NCBI GenBank assembly: GCA_032622095.1
Contig: CP136068.1
Span: 3,759,314-3,823,313, forward strand
Origin: Siphonodentalium dalli
Taxonomy: Eukaryota; Mollusca; Scaphopoda; Gadilida; Siphonodentaliidae
Direction: 5' to 3'
Length of the DNA: 64,000 nucleotides
This document shows positions 56,296 to 64,000 of the stretch, piece after piece (within the stretch, counting starts at the first letter, position 1; each line of letters begins with the position of its first letter). Below the pieces are notes generated by a model. It did no database searches, was not told the origin of the DNA, and worked only from the letters and a program-made list of their open reading frames with translations. Made by a program: the position numbers and the translations under genes.

Positions 56296-57544
56296 TCCGA
56301 ACTTCACACATGAAGATTTTATCGACAAGAGATCGAAAGAACATACACCGTTTTAGCTTTCTGTGGATCAGGGACATCGATTTTTCGCTGGCAATTCACT
56401 TAGTCTTCATGTTTTGAATCCACATTATCTTGATGTATTTCTTCATAATCGTAAACTATTTATGAAATTAAATTGCCCGCATTATTTTAAAAACAACTTT
56501 TATTTGTGACGTAGGTTACTGATTCTGGGTGGCTCGGAGCCACGATATAAACATAATGCAAATATATTAAAACATATTATGAACTTGTTCGAGTGCGTGA
56601 AACTGATCAGTTAGTAAGGCGCTATGCCAACTGGAGGAATGTAGCATTATACTCACCTCGCCGAAAATGTCAAGCAAATCAACCGTACCACTCCATAGAT
56701 AACATCGTCTGATCAACGCTCAATTGTAAATATTTACTTCTCGATTCGGAACGCAACTATCGTAGCAATAAACTATAACGAAAATGTTTGTTCAATCGAG
56801 AGTCACTGCATGTAATTAATATATAAGAATGACGGCGTGTGTTGTATACATAACTACCTTGAGCAGGGGGGATTTTTCCGACACGTATGTTGGGGTGGTG
56901 GTGTCAAAATAAGCACAAAGCAATTTTTCCGTGACAAAATTATTATTTTTCCTTCACACCTTTTATTGGATTTTTACTAGTTTGTACTTGTTTGTAACAC
57001 TAAGAAATCAATAATAAGGAACTGCAGCAACACTAAACACACTAGCTCCATGGATGTTGGTGTGTGCCTCTTTAGGACAAGGGAAAGTATTCTTAATGCA
57101 GCTGAATCGCCCATGTAGTATTTTATGTAATTAACATCATATAAGGATAACTTTAAAGAAATAAATTTAATTCCAAATCTGGTCAAACATGGACATTAAA
57201 CACTGATGTATACACTGATGTATAACGAAAAAAACATGTAACATACCTAGACTTGTGAGTGGTTAACAGTTATCTCATATGTGACAAAAGAGATAGAAAA
57301 TGGAAATAATTCACAATCTCATGTAGACATGAATGAGTTAATACAGGTTTCTACTAAAAGTGTAGATTTGTTTTTTATTATATGCTTTACTCTCACATGC
57401 TACACATGAGCAGTCCAATAGAAATAATGCCTTTTCTGTACTCATATAATATTCCTGAATTCATACAAGATAAACTGTGAACGTTATAAAATTCTTAACC
57501 AATTTTACACGGATTTACGATCTGTTTTCAGCTTCGTGATCAAC
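56296..57544. other. No gene seen
   Basis: AT-rich with no recognisable repeats or coding. Confidence 0.35.
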
Positions 57545-58400
57545 GTATATGGTAGATGTTACATTCCAAGTTTCATCTGATTCGGAGAAGAATACAAAAA
57601 TGGTACCACGGACTACCCCTCCCCTGACCCACAATACTAAACCGACACTGGAAAAATTACACCCACCGCGTGCCCTCTTCAGTCCGTACGGATTATAGTA
57701 GCAGATTACATCCTAGGTTCGATATCTTCGGAAAAGATGTGTTATCAAGCACATCCATGGGCCCAAAATTGCAAAGTTTGAGGGCCCGCAATTATTTCAG
57801 TTTTCGATGGATTTTAGAAATTCTTTCAGTTTCTAGATCGGCTGAGGTTGCAGATGTTATATTCCAAGTTTCATCTGATTCGAAAAAGAATTAAAAATTG
57901 GTACCATGGACCACCCCTCCCCAGACCCACAATACTGAACAGACACTGGCAAAATTTGGCCCACCGCGTGCCCTCTTCAATCCGTACGTATTGTCGTATC
58001 AGATGACATCCTATGTTCGATATCTTCGGAGGAGATGTGTTATCAAGCACATGGGTCCAAAATTGCAAAGTTTGAGGGCCCGCAATTATGTCAGTTTTCG
58101 ATGGATTTTCGAAATTCTTTCAATTTCGAGATCGACTGATGTTGGAGATGTTATATTCCAAGTTTCATCTGATTCGGAGAAGAACTAAAAATTGGTACCA
58201 CGGACCACCCCTCCCCAGACCCACAATAATGAACAGACACTGGCAAAATTTGGCCCATCGCGTGCTCTCTTCCGTCCGCACACGTTGCCGTATCAGATGA
58301 TATCCTATGTTCGATACCTTCGGAGGAGATGTGGTCACAAGCACATCGGCCCAAATTGCAAACTTTGAGGGCCCGTAACTCTTGCATTTCTTCTCGGATT
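57545..58400 (+). repeat. About 298-bp tandem repeat, three units
   Basis: GGTACCACGGAC starts equivalent positions at 57601, 57900 and 58196. Shared words include CCCACAATACTGAACAGACA, GATATCTTCGGAGGAGATGT and AAATTGCAAAGTTTGAGGGC. Several open frames on both strands (57670-58591) are repeat reads; none has a known domain. Confidence 0.85.
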
Positions 58401-58644
58401 TCAAAAATCCTTTCCGGTATGGGTTTGTTATCGTTCGAGAAATACATAAACTTAAATAGATGAATGTCAAACAAAATTTTATTTTGCAAAAATTTTGCCC
58501 CCCCACCCCAGTGTCGAAATATATGTCCGACCCTGTCAAATTTTCCTTCTCTGACTAAACTGACAACGGTCATCACGACTATGAAAACCACATGCAGTTA
58601 TCTGGAATGATACAAGAGGACAACAGAGTACAATCAAATAGAGG
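58401..58644. other. No gene seen
   Basis: Short interval between repeats, with a C run near 58499. Confidence 0.35.
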
Positions 58645-58965
58645 TTTGCCAACTATGGGCGGTAACTCCTCAGGGAAAGCGCGGACACAAGTTCTGATGC
58701 CCGTGGGCAGTAGGGCATATCGAGGTGTGCATACAGTCCAATTTTCGATGCTCTGCTCCTTATAATTTCCGAGATAATAAAATGACATTTTTTTAGATAA
58801 AGGGATATAACTCCTCGGGGAAAACGCGGACAATATTCGTTATGCGACGATGGCATAACACTCTTTGATCCCAAGATACGTACCAAGTTTTAGTTTGCTA
58901 CTCCTGGTACTTTTCGAGTAATAAGGGTTGCAAAAGTGTCCAGTATAATAATAATAATAACTAGA
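58645..58965 (+). repeat. Dispersed repeat, copy 2 of 20925-21245
   Basis: Same orientation and order of landmarks as copy 1. Small differences include the missing GT dinucleotide context at the start. Confidence 0.75.
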
Positions 58966-59049
58966 ATGAAACTGTAATTGCACAGCAATTTCGATACTTC
59001 CATGTTGCCAATGACGGGAACTTGTGTCGTCCATTAACGAGTTAGTTGT

Positions 59050-61047
59050 CAGCAGACAAATGCGAGTATTGTGATACTATATACCATAGTACTAGTCATC
59101 AACCACAGTATTTTATCCACCAAATTTCATCAAATTCTGCACCCACTCGCCAGTTCTCCCAAACCGGAAGTCAAATCAGTACCCTATATATATCATTATA
59201 CAGCGCAGAGTCTGATGCACAAAAACTGCGAATGCTCAATGGCTATGCAGGTACAAAATTTCAAATCAATTGGCTGAGCCGTTTTGACGATATGAGAAAT
59301 GTAACTCGATTTGCAAGTTATTATGGTGGCACGAAACCTTCCCAAAAAACAAGTATTTAAGCAGCCATAACTCCAGAAGTTTTAGCTCAATTAAAAAAAT
59401 TCGAGTGGGATAGTGATCATCGGCAACTAGAGATTATATCCACTAAATTTCATTATAATCTGCGCCAAAAACAGTTTTGAGGTACATACACACACGCCCG
59501 TTCTCCAGAACCGGAAGTGAAATCCGTTAACTATATATATCTTTATACATCGCACAGTTGGATGCACATGGCGCAAAAAACCATAAAAATATCGTTTTCA
59601 AGCAGCCGTAACTCTATAAGTTTAAGTCCGATTTTAAAAATTCAAGTGGCATAGTGATCAGCGGAAGCTAGTGATGATTTCCACTAAATTTCATTAAAAT
59701 CTGCGCCTAAATAGTTTTTGAGATACATACCCACAGCCCTTTCTCCCAAACCGGAAGTGAAATCCATTAACTATATATATAATTAAAGAGCGCAGAGGTT
59801 GCTGCACATCATGCAAAAAGTCCCAACTCGATATCTCAAGCCCTTCTGGATTTCATATAAAGAGCGTTCTTTTATTCTTCGACCAGTAGCGAACTTTTAA
59901 ACCGGAAGTGCGAACCCTATCATTTTTCGCCGGTACATAACACACATAAGTGAGCAAATAATGAAAAAAATCCGAACTCGATATCTCAAGCCGTTTCGGA
60001 GGAGATACTGGAACAACAATAAAACAGATAAAGAGCGTTGTTTCCCAAGGTCAAGGTCACACGAAATTCCCTATTAGTTCATCGACTGTCAATGCTCAGT
60101 GGCTAAAAGGGTTCCGAATTTCAAATCAATCGGCCAAGCCGTTTCGGCGATATAAGAAATCAAACATCGATTTTAGTTGCGCGAAGACCCCCCAAAAATC
60201 AACAAAATGTCGATAACTCTGAAGGTCAAGGTCGGAAATAAACCAGGTTTTTAAACAGCCATAACTATCGAAGTTTATGTCCGATTTTTAAAATTCGAGT
60301 TGTATAGTAATCAGTGGCATCTACTGATTACGTCTACCAAATGTCATAAACATAGGCGCTAAAATAGTTTTGAGATACATACCCACACGCCCGCTCTCCC
60401 GAACCGGAAGTGATATCCGTTAACTATATATATCGTTCGATAGCGCAGAGTTTGCTGCACATAATGCAAAAAGTCCCAACTCAATATCTCAAGCCGTTCT
60501 AGATTCCCTATAAAGAGCGTTGTTTTATACTTCGACCAGTAGCGAACTTTTAAACCGGAAGTGCGAACCCTATAATTTTTCAGTATTTTAGAACACACAT
60601 TCAGGCGCAAATAACGAAAAAAGTCCGAAATCGATATCTCAAGCCGTTTCGGAGGAGATACGGTCACAACAATAAAACCGATAAAGAGCGTTGTTTCCAA
60701 AGCTCAAGGTCAGACGAAATTCCCAATTTGTACATCGACTTTGTATACTCAATGGCTATGCAAGTACCAAATTTCAAATCAATCGGTCAAGCCGTTTCGA
60801 CGATATAAGAGATCAAACATCGATTTCGCAAGTTACTTTTGTGTCGCGAAACCCCCCCCCAAAAATCAACAAAATGGCGATAACTCAGAAGGTCAAGGTC
60901 GGACGAAATTCTCAATAGGCCATTTACCGAGATCTTCCAAAGTTATATACTGAAACCGAAAACAGCAAGTGAATCGGTCCAGCCGTTCCGGAGATTAAGG
61001 AATGTTATCGGAATAATAGGAATAAGAAAAAAAAAAAAAAAAAAAGC
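59050..61047 (+). repeat. Degenerate long-unit repeat ending in poly-A
   Basis: ACCGGAAGT followed by AAATC and AACTATATATATC recurs at 59163, 59512, 59752 and 60402. AAATTTCAAATCAATCGG, AAGCCGTTTCGG and AAAGAGCGTTGTTT recur between them. The array ends in a 19-base A run near 61028-61047, which would fit a retrotransposed 3' end, but no protein domain is seen. Confidence 0.6.
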
Positions 61048-61049
61048 CA

Positions 61050-61140
61050 GAAGAATTACAATATACTTCCATGTTAAAACATGGAAGTATAACTAGAAAT
61101 TTTAAACTTCCAATTGGAAGTTTGATACTTCCATATAATT
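61050..61140. repeat. Cluster of small ACTTCCA palindromes
   Basis: ACTTCCATGTTAAAACATGG with AAGT, then AAACTTCCAATTGGAAGTTT, are two adjacent palindromes. They may be the end of a foldback repeat. Confidence 0.6.
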
Positions 61141-61324
61141 GTCATATATATTCCTATCCAAATCTCCTCTCAATCATTACCTTTCCCATAACCCAAACCT
61201 TAATCATAACCATACCTATCGGCAACACGTACCATGTCCCAATACTAAATGTTTTATAAGCATAACCATGCTCTAGCCGTAACCATAACCACAATCATTC
61301 TAACTATATATATAACTTTAAAAA

Positions 61325-61492
61325 GTCATGGAATATAAGTAGTGGCTCATCTTTTCGATCGTAATTTTGTTTATCTCGATTAATCCGTTCCACAACTATT
61401 GAAGTATTTATTTAGTTACAACCATGCATACTTCAGACCTTATATTGTGATACATGAACATCATAAACACATTAGTTCTCAAAAATAAAAGA
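61325..61492 (+). repeat. Dispersed repeat copy 2 of 55443
   Basis: Same landmarks as copy 1 with several indels. Confidence 0.7.
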
Positions 61493-61631
61493 TGAAGAAT
61501 GAGGCTACTTTTGAAATTATATTTCTCGTAAAAAGTGACCCCTAGTAGACCCCTTTGGTATCATCTAGATGGTCTCCTGTAATTTTTATAGAAGACAGAC
61601 ACAGGCAGAGAGACAGAAATTCGGAAATATA

Positions 61632-61801
61632 CAGTAATGCCCTATGTAATCGACCCCTTAAACACAGCAGAATTATGGGTAACTTTTCGGGATTCAGGAG
61701 AGCTTTCGAATGAATGTCAACAGGCTATATTTCCCACTAAATCCTGAAATGTTACCCATAATTCTGCTATGTTTAAGGAGTCGATTACTTAGGGTATACT
61801 G
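61632..61801. mobile_element. Palindromic TA-flanked MITE
   Basis: Starts CAGTAATGCCCTATGTAATC and ends with a near-inverted copy. TA lies at 61630-61631 and 61802-61803. Related to the 7523-7999 copies but with CGACTCCTTAAAC in the arm and a 50-bp non-palindromic centre. Confidence 0.75.
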
Positions 61802-62196
61802 TAGATATAGATGTAAAAATGTTTTTAAATTATTCATGAATTCCAAATTTAATCACATGATGTCAGATGTACCTATCCCATGACACTCCACGTAACAATT
61901 CACCGTGTGTTCCAATTTTATTTTTGTCATGATCCAACCGGTTGGTCACCAACAGCAGGTCAGACTGACAAACAAATGAACACACACACAGTTCGGTTTT
62001 ATTAGTATACATACACACATGTGTACACTATATCTTGTGCCTATATTCCAAATTAAAGACTTGAAATGTTAAAAATTATAACTGCAATGGGATGGTATAT
62101 TCTCGTGAAAGATACGGATAGTTATAGTCTGTCCACAATGAAGTGCGAAGTTTTAAACCAATGCCGACCTGTAATTTGCCAAGACTGTTAAGTCTT
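61718..62196. repeat. Block A2, inverted relative to 45138-45640
   Basis: Begins in the right half of the MITE and runs to TTAAGTCTTGG. Landmarks include GTTCGGTTTTATTAGTATAC and GGATGGTATATTCTCGTGAA. Confidence 0.8.
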
Positions 62197-62271
62197 GGTT
62201 TATCATTTTGTCGGGTCAGTGATTTCAACGGCCAGTAATATAAGTGACGGTTATATCTACGTGCAGCGGAT

Positions 62272-63104
62272 ATATTTATTTATGAAATAATTATGCGCGA
62301 ATGGCAATCACTCACACAACTGATAACACATGTCTTGATTACGTCTTATTATAAAATTAGTAACATGCTAAGAAAGAGCCCAAATCACCAGAATGGGACA
62401 AAGGCGAATATGTTTTATTTGAAGTTCTATCATGCTCGGGAACGTTCTAGACAGATCACTGAAATGTCACTATATATGTGTATCAGGAATCAAGCATTAA
62501 ATATAATTTAGAAACATCAATATAGCATAACAGGTAATGCTGTCAAGACACGTTATGTCGTTACAAACGTTTATACCGATTGTACTGACTGTCCAAGATC
62601 GCGAACTTTTCCACAGCTTGTGCGAATTTTGTATACATTTTGGGTTCAAAGCGACTTAATCGGACAGGTGCGTAACACACTGTGCCATCAGAAGTAGGCC
62701 AGTCATGCAGCCAATTCTATTTTAAAGAGCGCGGATTTGGGAAAGCTGCATTGTGTGAGAACGTAACATGATTCGCGTACATCTATATGCATTTCGGTAT
62801 GTTGCTTTCCCGAGTAATGGTGCCTTTTCTGTGCACATAAATAGCACCAAACTGAACATACGCCTTCTCACCAGCAAAATGATAAATAGCCGATGTGTTG
62901 AAACGGTAGAATACCATAAACAAATATAGCATGTCGAGCTTGTAAAATAGACGGATATTCTTGGGAATATACGGATATGAATGCGCGTATTTTACCATTT
63001 AATACGTTATTGCAAGTCTTCACAGTCATGCATAAGTTCATAATACCAAGTTAACAATCATTATTCACACAAAAACATACTTATATATGTCGTTCAATGT
63101 AATT
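62272..63104. repeat. Block B2, direct copy of 46330-47131
   Basis: Colinear with block B1. It carries small extra segments (for example near 62608 and a 30-bp insert near 63027). Confidence 0.85.
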
Positions 63105-63121
63105 ATGCTACATTGAACGAC
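63089..63121. other. 13-bp stem hairpin
   Basis: GTCGTTCAATGTA pairs with TACATTGAACGAC around ATTATGC. It sits exactly where block B1 and B2 stop matching. Confidence 0.7.
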
Positions 63122-64000
63122 CACCCATTTCGCAACAGCGAAATAGCGTATGGTACGACGACATTAAACTCTCTTTGCTCGCTTGCCTATATCGCGATGT
63201 TCCCAACAGTTTAAGGTGTTTTATTTTAACAAATAGATTGTCATGAAATGGTAGCATTCTGGAAATGATATATACATGGCAGCTTATATCTACACATTCC
63301 ATATGCAATTCGCTTAATTTTGGTGTGATTCATATTCTTGAATACACGCAGGTGGTGAATTAGACGGCGCTTTAAGGCATTTTTTGTATATTTTCCGATT
63401 AGCGGACGAATGTACGACGTCGACGTTGTCGCCTATTCGTAAGTTATAAGACTTTACATTACGTCTCGTCCAATTAATGCGAAATATGCAATCGGCGGTC
63501 TTAACAGTCGGACAATAAAGTCATATATTTTCACTCGTGACACATACAGATGATAAAGAGACAGTTTTTAAATGGTCAGATATGAATTCAACAAAAGTAT
63601 GCACTATGTCAGATGGTAAACCAATACCAAACCGCAAAGTGTCACGTTCCGAAATTATGATACCAAAATTAGCGACTAAGGGGTGGCAAGGTTGGGGCGT
63701 CGGACGGGATACGCTGACTCCCGTTCATTCAATTAAAAAATATAATATAAAAAAAATGGTTTACGGGTACGCGAACGTATATCAAATAGTTTCAATTGAA
63801 TTGAGAACTGCAAGCGAACGTCCGCGCATAGACGGATTGTGCTTTAGGAAAACGTGGTCCATGCGGAGAAGTGTTATAACATTATCCGGCTGACACCACA
63901 GTTTCGTTTTTCAAATATCAAAGTCGAGCATTTTTTTTGTAAAAAATGCGCGTTTTAAAAAAAGTGAAAACAAAACGAACTACTATTCTAAAACTAATGA
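63122..64000. other. No confident gene; unassigned open frame
   Basis: A frame at 63537-63893 is open for 119 codons but begins with GTG. Its first ATG is at 63582. The predicted product is basic, with no domain I recognise and no visible promoter, so I do not call a gene. An ACGTCGACGT palindrome is near 63417. The window ends before any context could help. Confidence 0.35.

Noticed and set aside
57545-58400. Large repeated reading frames as a tandem gene family
   Set aside because: Frames are open on both strands, shift between units, lack ATG consistency and show no domain.
63537-63893. 119-codon open frame near the window end
   Set aside because: It starts with GTG and has no recognised domain or promoter. 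It is kept only as an unassigned note.

Overview
The window is eukaryotic, animal nuclear DNA, most likely from a marine invertebrate. The reasons are its AT-rich, gene-poor composition, the dense mix of hAT, TA-flanked and TTAA-flanked DNA elements, a metazoan-type Ty3/gypsy retrotransposon, 5S- and tRNA-derived SINE-like repeats, and frequent TACATGTA, ACCGGT and AGGCCTAC words. A mollusc or an invertebrate deuterostome would both fit. I cannot place it further without a search, and I found no confident host protein-coding gene.

The only intact gene is the gag-pol polyprotein (1581 aa from ATG 12815) of a complete Ty3/gypsy LTR retrotransposon at 12548-17759. By eye its two 188-bp LTRs are identical and it is flanked by the 6-bp duplication AACCAT, so it inserted recently. 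It sits inside a tandem-monomer repeat, which in turn sits inside a hAT-like element (10841-17962, 8-bp duplication GTTGGAAC): three insertion layers.

Layout. 1-2 kb: a hAT-like non-autonomous element with a perfect 8-bp target duplication carrying a 15-bp minisatellite. 3.0-4.4 kb: a TTAA-flanked long-inverted-repeat element enclosing a degraded SGNH-hydrolase-like fragment. 6-10 kb: degenerate tandem repeats, three tandem palindromic MITEs, two blocks of a palindromic repeat and a long imperfect hairpin. 10.8-18 kb: the nested retrotransposon. 18.7-19.0 kb: a 30-bp minisatellite folded into a giant palindrome. 20-23.5 kb: dispersed repeats, a tandem 5S-rRNA-derived repeat, and a hAT relic with a BED zinc finger. 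24-27.6 kb: a tandem array with a solo LTR, flanked by two related MITEs. 29.6-33.8 kb: a MITE, a tRNA-derived SINE candidate and several tandem repeats. 34.6-40.7 kb: two LINE relics (C-terminal part on +, endonuclease on -), one in a large inverted repeat. 41-47 kb and 55-63 kb: duplicated blocks in direct and inverted orientation. 48.5 kb: a promoter-like patch followed by a possible first exon. 57.5-61 kb: long-unit tandem repeats.

No operon or pathway is present. The elements interact by nesting, target-site duplication, palindrome-associated rearrangement and capture of gene fragments. Repeat boundaries outside the elements with clear termini are approximate, and all identities are by eye.
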